The notes under the pieces are model-generated. The model searched no databases and was not told the origin of the DNA. It saw only the letters and a list, made by a program, of their open reading frames with translations. From Thermoplasmata archaeon (GTDB lineage: Archaea > Thermoplasmatota > Thermoplasmata > Lutacidiplasmatales > UBA184), in assembly GCA_030040625.1 (NCBI GenBank), contig JASHTI010000020.1, positions 1-6,573 of the forward strand: a stretch of DNA of 6,573 nucleotides. Direction: 5' to 3'. The position numbers and the translations under genes are program-made. Position 1 is the first letter of the stretch; every line of letters begins with the position of its first letter. Shown one piece after another: positions 1 through 6,156 of this stretch.

Positions 1-36
1 GCCGCGGAGCGCGCGGAGCAGGCGGTCCCGCCTCAT
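1..36 (-). CDS. hemE: Probable uroporphyrinogen decarboxylase, N-terminal 12 codons only (cut by window edge)
   Basis: An ATG at 36 overlaps the hemL stop codon in an ATGA arrangement and stays open to the window edge. It encodes MRRDRLLRALRG. A purine-rich GGAGG Shine-Dalgarno-like core lies 9 nt upstream. HemE proteins characteristically begin with a short stretch of the type 'DRfLrAlrGepvDrtPvW', and the visible residues fit its first part well. HemE decarboxylates the four acetate side chains of uroporphyrinogen III to give coproporphyrinogen III, the step expected between HemD and the ChdC-like enzyme. The presence of a translationally coupled gene is well supported. The hemE identity rests on 12 residues plus context and is an inference: the diagnostic downstream residues lie outside the window. 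Confidence 0.55.
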   Translation of the reverse strand, partial: MRRDRLLRALRG

Positions 37-1343
37 CGACGCCCCCCTCCCCGCGCCGCCCGCATCCCCGCCCGGACGGCGGGTATCGCCCGGGCGAGGT
101 CCCCCGGCGTTGTCGCGGCCGAGACGAAGGTCGTCTCCAGCGCCGAGGGCGGCAGGTACACCCCGCCGTCGAGCGCGGCGTGGAAGTAGCGGGCGTAACG
201 CCGGCGGTCGGATCGCTCGGCGCCCGCGGCGTCGATGACCGGCCCGGCGGCGAAGAACGTCCCGAGCAACGAGCCGACCCGCTGGACGGTGAACGGGCTC
301 AGTCGCTCCTGCTCGGCCGCGGCCGCCAGGCCCTCCTCCAGCGCCGCGCCGAGCCGCTCGAGGCGACGGTACGTCTCCGGTACGAGCTGGTCGAGCGTCG
401 CCCGGCCCGCGGCCATCGCGATCGGGTTGCCGGAGAGCGTTCCGGCCTGGTAGACCGGCCCGAGCGGCGCGAGGTGGCGGAGGAGGCGGCGACGCCCGCC
501 GTAGGCGCCGACCGGTAGTCCGCCGCCGATCACCTTCCCGAGGGTCACCAGGTCGGCGTCCAGGCCCAGCGAAGCGTGAACGGTGCCGCGGCGGAGGCGG
601 AAGCCGGTGATCACCTCGTCGGCGATGACGAGAGCGCCGTGCCGGTGGACGAGGGTCGAGATCGCGCGCAGGAACCCCGGCCGCGGCGGCACCAGGCCCA
701 TGTTCGCCGCCACCGGCTCGACGACCACGGCGGCGACCCGTTCGCCCTCGCGCTCCAGCAGACGGGCGAGCGCCTCCGGGTCGTTGTACGGCAGGACGCG
801 CGTCAGCGCGGTGACGGCGGGCGGCACGCCGGCCGAGTCCGGCAGCGCGAGCGTGGAGACGCCCGAGCCGGCGCGGGCGAGGAGGCCATCGGCGTGGCCG
901 TGGTAGCCGCCGGCGAACTTCACCACGAGCTCGCGTCCGGTGGCGCCTCGGGCGAGCCGCACCGCGCTCATCACCGCCTCGGTGCCCGAGCTGACGAACC
1001 GGAGCTGCTCGATTTCCGGGCAGGCGGCCCGAATCGCCTCGGCCAGCTCGTGCTCGCGCGGCGACGGGGCCCCGAAGGAGACCGCCTCGGACGCCGCCCG
1101 GGTGATCGCCTCGCGGACCGCCGGTGGCGTGTTCCCAAGGATGGAGGCGCCCCACGAGCCGACGAGATCGAGGTAGCGACGGCCGTCGACGTCCCAGAGG
1201 TAGGCCCCGCGACCGCGGGCGAAGAACACGGGCGTCCCCCCCACCGCGCGGAACGAGCGGACGGGACTGTCGACGCCCCCCGCGAGCGATCGGTTCGCCC
1301 GGCGCCACAGCCGCCGGGAGCGGGGGCCCGGGGCCGGGGTCAC
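33..1343 (-). CDS. hemL: Glutamate-1-semialdehyde 2,1-aminomutase
   Basis: This PLP enzyme isomerises glutamate-1-semialdehyde to 5-aminolevulinate in the C5 pathway, acting after HemA in the cytoplasm. The product is 436 aa, close to the usual 425-435. Family signatures in order are GGVDSPVRSF (22-31), SSGTEAVMSAVRLARG (118-133), the PLP-phosphate loop region GGYHGHAD (145-152), ADEVITGFR (241-249), the Schiff-base lysine K270 in TLGKVIGGGLPVGAYGG (267-283), and GTLSGNPIAMAAG (301-313). The start is the GTG at 1343, giving a 4-nt GTGA overlap with the upstream gene. The open frame extends further upstream (to 2102) but there it runs out of frame through that gene, as arginine/proline-rich sequence. 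Departures from the family pattern: SWGASILGN (63-71) where SWGPxILGH is usual, and a Thr in place of the usual His in the late FVSAAxT segment (407-412). Catalytic residues are intact. Identity is very secure. Confidence 0.97.
   Translation of the reverse strand: MTPAPGPRSRRLWRRANRSLAGGVDSPVRSFRAVGGTPVFFARGRGAYLWDVDGRRYLDLVGSWGASILGNTPPAVREAITRAASEAVSFGAPSPREHELAEAIRAACPEIEQLRFVSSGTEAVMSAVRLARGATGRELVVKFAGGYHGHADGLLARAGSGVSTLALPDSAGVPPAVTALTRVLPYNDPEALARLLEREGERVAAVVVEPVAANMGLVPPRPGFLRAISTLVHRHGALVIADEVITGFRLRRGTVHASLGLDADLVTLGKVIGGGLPVGAYGGRRRLLRHLAPLGPVYQAGTLSGNPIAMAAGRATLDQLVPETYRRLERLGAALEEGLAAAAEQERLSPFTVQRVGSLLGTFFAAGPVIDAAGAERSDRRRYARYFHAALDGGVYLPPSALETTFVSAATTPGDLARAIPAVRAGMRAARGGGRR
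46..50 (-). promoter_or_regulatory. Shine-Dalgarno-like GGAGG for the gene starting at 36
   Basis: Inside the 3' end of hemL the minus strand reads GGGGAGGGGGG just before the ATG at 36, with a GGAGG core 9 nt from the start codon. It is the clearest ribosome-binding-like sequence at any junction I inspected. It supports a real gene start there even though only 36 nt of the gene are visible. It also falls in the codons for the glycine-rich HemL C-terminus, so it may partly be a by-product of that composition. Confidence 0.45.
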
Positions 1344-2065
1344 GGGAGCCCTTCGACCAGCTCGAGCAACGGGGCGGGCGGCGTGAGCACGCAGGTGAAG
1401 ATCGGCGTCTCGAGCTGGGTGTAGCGGCTCGCCTCGGACGGTCGGAGGTCGTAGACGAGGTCGAGGAACTGGCCGGGGTCGTCCGCCTCGAAGGCGAGGA
1501 TGAACTCCGCGTCGTCGAGCCCGAAGGAGTAGCCGGTGTGGATCTCGACGCTGCGGTACTTGTGCCCGACACGGAAGTGCTCGCCCATCACCCGGCGCCG
1601 CTCCTCGTACGGCAGCCCGTACCACTCCCGCTTCTTCGTGAACGGGTAGACGAAGAGGTACGGCCGTCCGCTCGCCTGCCGGCGTCCGCTGGAGCCCTCG
1701 GTCCCGACCGCGTTCGCCCCGACGTACTCCGAGACTCGGCCCATCCCGAGGTAGGAGTGCGTGACGTCGAGGTAGCCGCCGAGCGGGGAGCCGGCGACGC
1801 GAGCGTGAAGACGGCCGATCGGCTCGAGCGCCGGAGCGATGGCCCAGAGGAGGAAGTCGGCGTCCGCCTTCAGCCCGACGAGCGAGTAGGTCCGAAGCGA
1901 CACTCCCTCGGGGGGGTGATCGAGGACCTCGGTGAGCGCCTCCCGGCCCTGGCGACGCGCCTCGGCGTCCAGCCGCCGCCACTCCGGTCGCAGGCGATAG
2001 AACGTGTACTTGACGAAGTCCCGGGGGCCGGGCGGAAGACCTTCCGAAGCGCCGCGTCCGCTCAT
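1340..2065 (-). CDS. hemQ: Chlorite-dismutase-family protein, probable coproheme decarboxylase (ChdC/HemQ)
   Basis: ChdC uses peroxide to remove two propionate carboxyls from Fe-coproporphyrin III, giving heme b. The product is 241 aa from the ATG at 2065, which overlaps the hemB stop as ATGA; an in-frame ATG at 2083 would add six residues but sits deeper inside hemB. The C-terminal half carries the heme-binding ferredoxin-like domain: VYPFTKKREWY (139-149), MGEHFRVGHKY (160-170), SFGLDD (180-185) and SRYTQLETPIFTCV (213-226). By alignment from memory with Firmicutes ChdC, Tyr140 and Lys144 match the catalytic Tyr and Lys of the YPxxK motif, and His163 matches the proximal heme ligand. No distal arginine typical of true chlorite dismutases could be placed. 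Its position between hemB and hemL favours heme synthesis over chlorite breakdown. The family is certain; the exact activity is inferred. Confidence 0.92.
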   Translation of the reverse strand: MSGRGASEGLPPGPRDFVKYTFYRLRPEWRRLDAEARRQGREALTEVLDHPPEGVSLRTYSLVGLKADADFLLWAIAPALEPIGRLHARVAGSPLGGYLDVTHSYLGMGRVSEYVGANAVGTEGSSGRRQASGRPYLFVYPFTKKREWYGLPYEERRRVMGEHFRVGHKYRSVEIHTGYSFGLDDAEFILAFEADDPGQFLDLVYDLRPSEASRYTQLETPIFTCVLTPPAPLLELVEGLP

Positions 2066-3084
2066 GCGCCCCCGGCGAGCCACCGGGCCGCCTCGCGGGC
2101 ATAGTACGTGACGATGAGGTCCGCCCCGGCTCGACGGATCGCGGTCAGCGTCTCGAGAACGGCGGCCCGCTCCTCGAAGGCGCCCGCCTGAGCGCCGGCC
2201 CGCAGCATCGCGAACTCGCCGCTCACCTGGTAGGCGGCGAGCGGCAGGTCGAGCCGCCGTCGGGCGCGTGCGAGGAGGTCCAGCGAGGTGATCGCCGGTT
2301 TGACCATCAGCAGGTCGGCTCCCTCCTCCGCGTCGAGGCGGAGCTCGCGCAGCGCCTCGCGGGCGTTGCGGGGATCCATCTGGTAGCCGGCCCGGTCGCC
2401 GAACGCCGGAGCGGAGCCCTCCGCCTCGCGGAACGGGCCGTAGAGGACCGACGCGTGCTTGGTCGCGTAGGCGAGGATCGCGGTCTGCGACGCCCCGGCG
2501 TCGTCCAGCGCCGAGCGGATCCCGGCGACCTGTCCGTCCATCATGGCGCTCGGCGCGACGACGTCGGCACCGGCGGCGGCGTGGGCCGCCGCGACCCTGC
2601 CCAGGAGATCGACCGTCGCGTCATTGGCGACCTCGCCGTCGCGGACGACGCCGCAGTGGCCGTGCGAGGTATAGGCGCAGAGGCAGACGTCGGTCACCAC
2701 GACCAGCCCCGGCTCCGCCCGCTTGAGCGCGCGCACCGCCTGCGGGACGACGCCGTCGGAAGCCCACGCCTCCGAGCCGTCGGCGTCCTTGCGGTGGGCC
2801 GTACCGAAGAGGAGCACCGCGAGGATCCCTTCGCGTCGGAGCCGATGTGCGAACGAGGGGAGGGTGGTACGCGACTGCCAGGCGTGCCCCGGGAGCGACG
2901 GGATGGGGGCCGGCGCACCGGTTCCGGGCCGAACGAAGAGTGGGAGCACCAACTGTCGGGCCGCCAGGTCGGTCTCGGCGATCCACTCTCGCAGCGCGCC
3001 GCTGCGTCGCAGACGGCGCGGCCGGATCCTCGGCCGTGACACCAAGGGCCCCGGAAGCGGGGGCCCGACGCTACGGGAGGTCAT
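2062..3084 (-). CDS. hemB: Delta-aminolevulinic acid dehydratase (porphobilinogen synthase), zinc type
   Basis: It condenses two 5-aminolevulinate molecules to porphobilinogen. The product is 340 aa, slightly longer than the usual 320-335. Signatures: the family opening IRPRRLRRSGALREW (20-34), LPLFVRPG (47-54), the metal site DVCLCAYTSHGHCG (132-145) with Cys134, Cys136 and Cys144, NDATVDLL (154-161), GADVVAPSAMMDGQV (172-186), the first active-site Lys209 in YATKHAS (206-212), YGPFREA (215-221), YQMDPRN (234-240), the Schiff-base Lys262 in LLMVKPA (258-264), and YQVSGEFAM (285-293). The three cysteines mark a zinc-dependent enzyme. His210 takes the place of the usual aromatic residue after Lys209. 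The start is uncertain: ATG 3084 overlaps hemD by 14 nt, while GTG 3042 would drop 14 proline/serine-rich residues, leave a 28-nt gap and still keep the full domain. Confidence 0.97.
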   Translation of the reverse strand: MTSRSVGPPLPGPLVSRPRIRPRRLRRSGALREWIAETDLAARQLVLPLFVRPGTGAPAPIPSLPGHAWQSRTTLPSFAHRLRREGILAVLLFGTAHRKDADGSEAWASDGVVPQAVRALKRAEPGLVVVTDVCLCAYTSHGHCGVVRDGEVANDATVDLLGRVAAAHAAAGADVVAPSAMMDGQVAGIRSALDDAGASQTAILAYATKHASVLYGPFREAEGSAPAFGDRAGYQMDPRNAREALRELRLDAEEGADLLMVKPAITSLDLLARARRRLDLPLAAYQVSGEFAMLRAGAQAGAFEERAAVLETLTAIRRAGADLIVTYYAREAARWLAGGA

Positions 3085-3823
3085 CGCCGAGCGCCCGGAC
3101 CAGTTGGCGGACTAAGCGTTGCGGGTCGGTGGAACCGACGACCACCACGCGCCGAAAGCCGGCGCGCCGCGCCGCCGCCCCCGTGCGGTTCCCGAGCACG
3201 AACGCAGGGAGCCGGCGAGCGAGGAGGCGGAGCCGTGCGGGGCCCACGGCGGCGCGGGTCGCGCTGAGCGTGGAGGGGCTCGTGAAGATCGCCGCGGCCC
3301 CCTCGGCGAGGCGCGCCGTCTGCCGCCGGAGACGCGGCCGGTCGGTCCGGAGCGCGTACGTGACTCGTTCTTGGACCCGATGCCCCCGGAGCCGGAGCGC
3401 GCGTGCGAGCGTCGGCCCGGCCTCGGCCGATCGGACGTAGAGGATCGTCCGGCGCGCCGGGCCGATCGCACGGGCGATCCCCGGGCCGCCGAGAACGAGG
3501 CCCTGCCGGACCGTGCTCAGCCCGAGGCGGCGGAGCGCCGCCGCGGTTCCGGGGCCGGCCGCCCAAGCGGTCCACGTTCGCTCCCCGCGCGGCAACCATC
3601 GCCGGAGCCGACGGTCCGCTGCGCGGCGGCTGGTGACCACGAGGGTGTCGAAGTCGCTCAGACCGAGCCCTCGCCCGGAGACGATCCGCGCCCGACAGGC
3701 CACCGCTCGAATCGCCTCCACCCGCCGGAGCCGGAGGCCGGCCGCCGCTGCGGCGGGACGCAGGCCGGCCAGGGCCTCGCGCGAGGCGAAGACGTAGACG
3801 ATCGGGCCCCGCGGGCGCGTCAC
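3071..3823 (-). CDS. hemD: Uroporphyrinogen-III synthase
   Basis: It inverts ring D and cyclises hydroxymethylbilane to uroporphyrinogen III. The product is 250 aa, normal for the family. HemD is poorly conserved, but the two-lobed pattern is visible: an N-terminal IVYVFASREALAGL strand/helix (8-21), DTLVVTSRRAAD (59-70), AAGPGTAAALRRLGL (88-102), ILYVRSAEA (127-135), RVQERVTYALR (149-159), AAIFTSPSTLSATR (177-190, the well-kept 'FTSpst' motif), VLGNRTGAAARRAGF (209-223) and a closing LVRQLVRAL helix (237-245). The GTG at 3823 forms a 4-nt GTGA overlap with the hemC stop. Extending further upstream would read out of frame through hemC. The position directly after hemC, whose product is the HemD substrate, strengthens the call. 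Codon usage resembles its neighbours, and no truncation is seen. Confidence 0.92.
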   Translation of the reverse strand: MTRPRGPIVYVFASREALAGLRPAAAAAGLRLRRVEAIRAVACRARIVSGRGLGLSDFDTLVVTSRRAADRRLRRWLPRGERTWTAWAAGPGTAAALRRLGLSTVRQGLVLGGPGIARAIGPARRTILYVRSAEAGPTLARALRLRGHRVQERVTYALRTDRPRLRRQTARLAEGAAAIFTSPSTLSATRAAVGPARLRLLARRLPAFVLGNRTGAAARRAGFRRVVVVGSTDPQRLVRQLVRALGDDLP

Positions 3824-4728
3824 CGTCCCGCCGCCAGGAGGGGCCCCGCACCGAGCGCTAGCAGCCGTTGCCCGAGCGCCTCGCCGAGACTCTCCGCTTG
3901 GTCGCGGTCCCCGGCCACCCGCGCTCGGAGGCGGCGCCGGCCGTCGGGCGACAGGAGCTCGCCCCGAAGCCGAAGCCGACGACCATCGACCTCGGCCAGC
4001 GCTCCGAGCGGCGTAGAACAGTCCCCGCCCAGCGCCCGAGCGAACGCTCGCTCGGCATCCACGGCGCACCGCGTGGGACGGTCGTCGAGGGCGCCGGCGA
4101 TCCGGAGGGCCGCCGTGTCGTCGTCGCGAGCGAGGATCGCCAGCGCCCCCTGGGCGGGCGCGGGCAGGAAGTCACGGACGGGGAGGAGCCGATCGATCTC
4201 CGCCCCCCGGCCCAGTCGGCGAAGACCGGCGACCGCCAGTGCCACTCCATCGAGATCTCCCGAGATGAGCCGGCGCAGGCGGGTGTCGACGTTGCCCCGG
4301 ATCTCGACGACCTCGAGATCGTTGCGCCAGCGGAGCAGCTGCGCCCGCCGGCGGGTGCTGCTGGAGCCGATCCGCGCCCCCCGGGACGGCGCCGCCGCGC
4401 GTTCGGTCGGCGCCAGGACGAGGCAGTCCCGCGGGTCCTCGCGCGAGGGGCACGCCGCGAGGACGATACCTTCCGGCAGCACCAGCGGCAGGTCTTTCGC
4501 GCTGTGGACCGCGAGATCGATGTCGCCGTTGAGAAGTGCGCGGTCGAGCGCGTCCGTGAAGTCCGGGCTGCTTCCGATCGATCGGTCGCGGTCGCCGCCC
4601 GTGAGCATCGGCCGCACGGACCAATGCGGGGTCCCCCGCCGCCGATTGAGGCGCCGGAGCACCAGTTCGGTCTGCGCCCGGGCGAGCGGGCTCCGCCGCG
4701 TGCCGATCGAGAATCGACGGGAGCTCAC
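3820..4728 (-). CDS. hemC: Porphobilinogen deaminase (hydroxymethylbilane synthase)
   Basis: It joins four porphobilinogens into hydroxymethylbilane using a covalently bound dipyrromethane cofactor. The product is 302 aa, typical for the family. Visible motifs: IGTRRSPLARAQ (8-19), AVHSAKDLP (73-81) with the catalytic Asp79, GSSSTRRRAQL (121-131), EIRGNVDTRLRRL (142-154), AGLRRLG (167-173), PAPAQGALAI (189-198), and GGDCSTPLGALAEV (234-247) with Cys237, the residue that carries the cofactor. The arginines equivalent to E. coli Arg131, 132, 149 and 155 are present as Arg126, 127, 144 and 150. The substrate-lid loop before the active site reads IGSSPDF (51-57), without the usual GGKGLF lysine. 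The GTG start at 4728 makes a GTGA overlap with the hemA stop. The frame is open up to 5565, but that part is a shadow of hemA. Confidence 0.97.
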   Translation of the reverse strand: MSSRRFSIGTRRSPLARAQTELVLRRLNRRRGTPHWSVRPMLTGGDRDRSIGSSPDFTDALDRALLNGDIDLAVHSAKDLPLVLPEGIVLAACPSREDPRDCLVLAPTERAAAPSRGARIGSSSTRRRAQLLRWRNDLEVVEIRGNVDTRLRRLISGDLDGVALAVAGLRRLGRGAEIDRLLPVRDFLPAPAQGALAILARDDDTAALRIAGALDDRPTRCAVDAERAFARALGGDCSTPLGALAEVDGRRLRLRGELLSPDGRRRLRARVAGDRDQAESLGEALGQRLLALGAGPLLAAGR

Positions 4729-6014
4729 GGCTCCCGGGGCTTCGGGCGCCAGAGCTCGACCGCGAGCCGGCGCAGCCGCTCCCCCTCCGCTCCCGCCGGG
4801 GCGTCGCGCAGCACGGCCGTCGGGCGCTGCACGAGGCGCTCCACCAGCCTCCGCGTGAGGCGGTCGACCGCGGCTTCCTGCTCCGCGGTCAGCGACCCGA
4901 GGAACCGGTGGGCGACCTGAAGCTCGTCGGCGCGAACGCTCTCGACCTCGCGCCGGAACGCCGAGACCCACGGCTCGAGCGCGGCTCGCCCGATCCGCTC
5001 GGCGGCGCGCTCCGCCGCGCGATCGACGGCGTCCGCCGTGGGTGGTTCGACCGCCGGAAGGAGGGAGTCGCGCAGCGCGGCGAGGTCCACGAGCCGGACC
5101 CCGGGTCGGCCCCGCACCGACGGATCGATGTTCCGGGGCATGCCCAGGTCGACCAGCAGGATCGATCGACCACTGGAAACGTCCGCGGGGCCGAGCGATC
5201 GATCGCCGCTCTTGGCGGCGGTCACGACCGCATCCGAGAGCGCGATCTCGGCGGCGAGGTCCGCGGCCCGCACCGCCCGCGCGCCGGTGGCGCGCAGGAA
5301 CCCCTCCTCGGGCGGGCGGTGGCGGTAGACGATCGTCACGCGCGCGGCGGCGGCGAGGTGGGCGGCGACCGCCTGCCCGACCGCGCCCGCGCCAACGACC
5401 ACCACGCGCGGGAACGGCCGGCCGGTGAGCTCGAGCACCCGGGTCGCCGCGACAGCGGCGATCGACCGGGAGGGAGGGACAACGGGGTGGATGCGGTCCG
5501 CCTCTCGAGCCGCCTCCCCGAGCAGATCGCGCAGGAGTCGGTGACGGTGACGGGTCTGCGTGCATCGGGCGGCGGATCGGACCTGGTCGCGGATCTCACG
5601 CTCGCCGACGACCATCGACTCGAGTCCGGCCGCTACCCGGTAGAGGTGACGCACCTCGGCCGGGCCGGTGCGCCGGACCCAGGTGCCGAGCGTCTCGGGC
5701 AGGGCCTCGGCCCATCGGTCGAGCTCCGTCGCGGAGCGGGTGAGGACGACAAGCTCGCGCCGCGAGCAGCTCGCGAGGAGCGTCGCCTCCTCCGTCTCGA
5801 CCTGACCGGCGAACGCGCGCTCCAACCAGGGCCTATCCAACGCCCGGGCGAGGCGTTCCAGAGCGTCGAGCGGCGCGGTCGACAGGCTGAGTTCGAAACC
5901 CCCCAATGTCAGCGACTCGGGTGGCGCCGTCGTCGCTGTACCTCCGGCCGCCGCTCGCGTGCGCCCGGCGGAGGGGGCCGCGATGGACGGGAGGAGGGCC
6001 GAGGTCGCCGGCAC
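4725..6014 (-). CDS. hemA: Glutamyl-tRNA reductase
   Basis: This is the first committed enzyme of the C5 pathway: NADPH-dependent reduction of Glu-tRNA(Glu) to glutamate-1-semialdehyde, handed to HemL. Using the GTG at 6014 the product is 429 aa, within the family range. Landmarks: STAP (45-48, remnant of 'NHrTAPve'), the catalytic Cys83 in SCSRRE (82-87), RHLYRVAAGLESMVVGE (122-138) with the conserved His123, the Rossmann motif VVVVGAGAVGQAVA (204-217), DLGMPRNIDPSV (289-300), and a helical C-terminal dimerisation region (about 335-425). The first ~38 residues are an Ala/Pro/Ser/Thr-rich extension without family match. GTG 6014 was chosen because a TATA-like element lies 32 nt upstream and no start codon closer to the domain has a usable ribosome site. 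The ATG at 6254 lies inside the divergent gene and is unlikely. A later TTG at 5906 cannot be excluded. Confidence 0.93.
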   Translation of the reverse strand: MPATSALLPSIAAPSAGRTRAAAGGTATTAPPESLTLGGFELSLSTAPLDALERLARALDRPWLERAFAGQVETEEATLLASCSRRELVVLTRSATELDRWAEALPETLGTWVRRTGPAEVRHLYRVAAGLESMVVGEREIRDQVRSAARCTQTRHRHRLLRDLLGEAAREADRIHPVVPPSRSIAAVAATRVLELTGRPFPRVVVVGAGAVGQAVAAHLAAAARVTIVYRHRPPEEGFLRATGARAVRAADLAAEIALSDAVVTAAKSGDRSLGPADVSSGRSILLVDLGMPRNIDPSVRGRPGVRLVDLAALRDSLLPAVEPPTADAVDRAAERAAERIGRAALEPWVSAFRREVESVRADELQVAHRFLGSLTAEQEAAVDRLTRRLVERLVQRPTAVLRDAPAGAEGERLRRLAVELWRPKPREP

Positions 6015-6037
6015 GCGAGGCTCCGACCGCCCTGCCG

Positions 6038-6047
6038 CCTTTACAAG
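6038..6047 (-). promoter_or_regulatory. Putative TATA box (promoter of the hem operon)
   Basis: On the minus strand CTTGTAAAGG is an AT-rich island in otherwise very GC-rich DNA. Its first T (6046) is 32 nt upstream of the GTG at 6014, close to the spacing expected for an archaeal TATA box driving a leaderless transcript. No other comparable AT-rich element lies between here and the hemA domain. Because downstream genes overlap, this is likely the main promoter of the whole hem operon. Assigned by eye from composition and spacing only. Confidence 0.45.
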
Positions 6048-6058
6048 CGCCGTACGAA

Positions 6059-6070
6059 CGGTCCGGACCG
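6059..6070. repeat. Perfect 12-bp palindrome upstream of the hemA promoter
   Basis: CGGTCCGGACCG reads identically on both strands. It lies about 12 nt upstream of the putative hemA TATA box and would be well placed for a dimeric regulator. Short GC palindromes are not rare in DNA of this composition, so a regulatory role is only suggested. Confidence 0.4.
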
Positions 6071-6103
6071 GGCCCGGGGTCGCTGGGCGGCCGAGGGGCT
6101 CCA

Positions 6104-6117
6104 CCGGCGGCCGCCGG
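6104..6117. repeat. Perfect 14-bp palindrome upstream of the CNB-gene promoter
   Basis: CCGGCGGCCGCCGG is a perfect self-complementary 14-mer ending 5 nt before the AACTTTAAGG element of the plus-strand gene. It could be an operator or simply GC-rich sequence; its sequence is unlike the 12-bp palindrome at 6059-6070, so the two need not bind the same protein. Confidence 0.4.
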
Positions 6118-6120
6118 AGG

Positions 6121-6130
6121 AACTTTAAGG
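6121..6130 (+). promoter_or_regulatory. Putative BRE/TATA element of the CNB gene
   Basis: AACTTTAAGG stands out as AT-rich sequence, with two A residues before the CTTTAA core as in an archaeal BRE/TATA pair. The first T (6124) is 27 nt before the GTG at 6151 and 33 nt before the ATG at 6157. No Shine-Dalgarno sequence precedes either codon (the intervening sequence is TCAGGGGCCTAGCCGCGCCC), so a leaderless or nearly leaderless transcript is likely. Confidence 0.5.
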
Positions 6131-6156
6131 TCAGGGGCCTAGCCGCGCCCGTGGCG

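Noticed and set aside
1344..2102. Possible 253-residue N-terminal extension or fusion of HemL
   Set aside because: The frame is open, but this part is an out-of-frame reading of the ChdC-like gene, whose own frame is strongly conserved; the HemL family match begins just after GTG 1343.
1124..2104. 326-aa plus-strand open frame opposite the ChdC-like gene and the start of hemL
   Set aside because: Arg/Glu/Gly-rich shadow of a conserved gene, no family motifs, no promoter-like element upstream.
3119..4858. 579-aa open frame on the plus strand opposite hemD and hemC
   Set aside because: Its translation is low-complexity Arg/Ala/Pro/Ser-rich with no recognisable domain, and it lies antisense to two clearly conserved genes. 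Long spurious frames are expected at this GC content.
3868..4920. 350-aa plus-strand open frame opposite hemC and the 3' end of hemA
   Set aside because: Antisense shadow; composition mirrors the complementary codons and no domain is visible.
4729..5565. Possible N-terminal extension of HemC
   Set aside because: This stretch is an out-of-frame reading of hemA; HemC homology starts eight residues after GTG 4728.
5941..5946. GGAGGT on the minus strand as a ribosome site for a shorter hemA
   Set aside because: No ATG, GTG or TTG follows in frame at a useful distance; the nearest candidate (TTG 5906) is more than 30 nt away.
4908..6128. 406-aa plus-strand open frame opposite hemA
   Set aside because: Antisense to the conserved GluTR domains and ends in the promoter region; no supporting motif.
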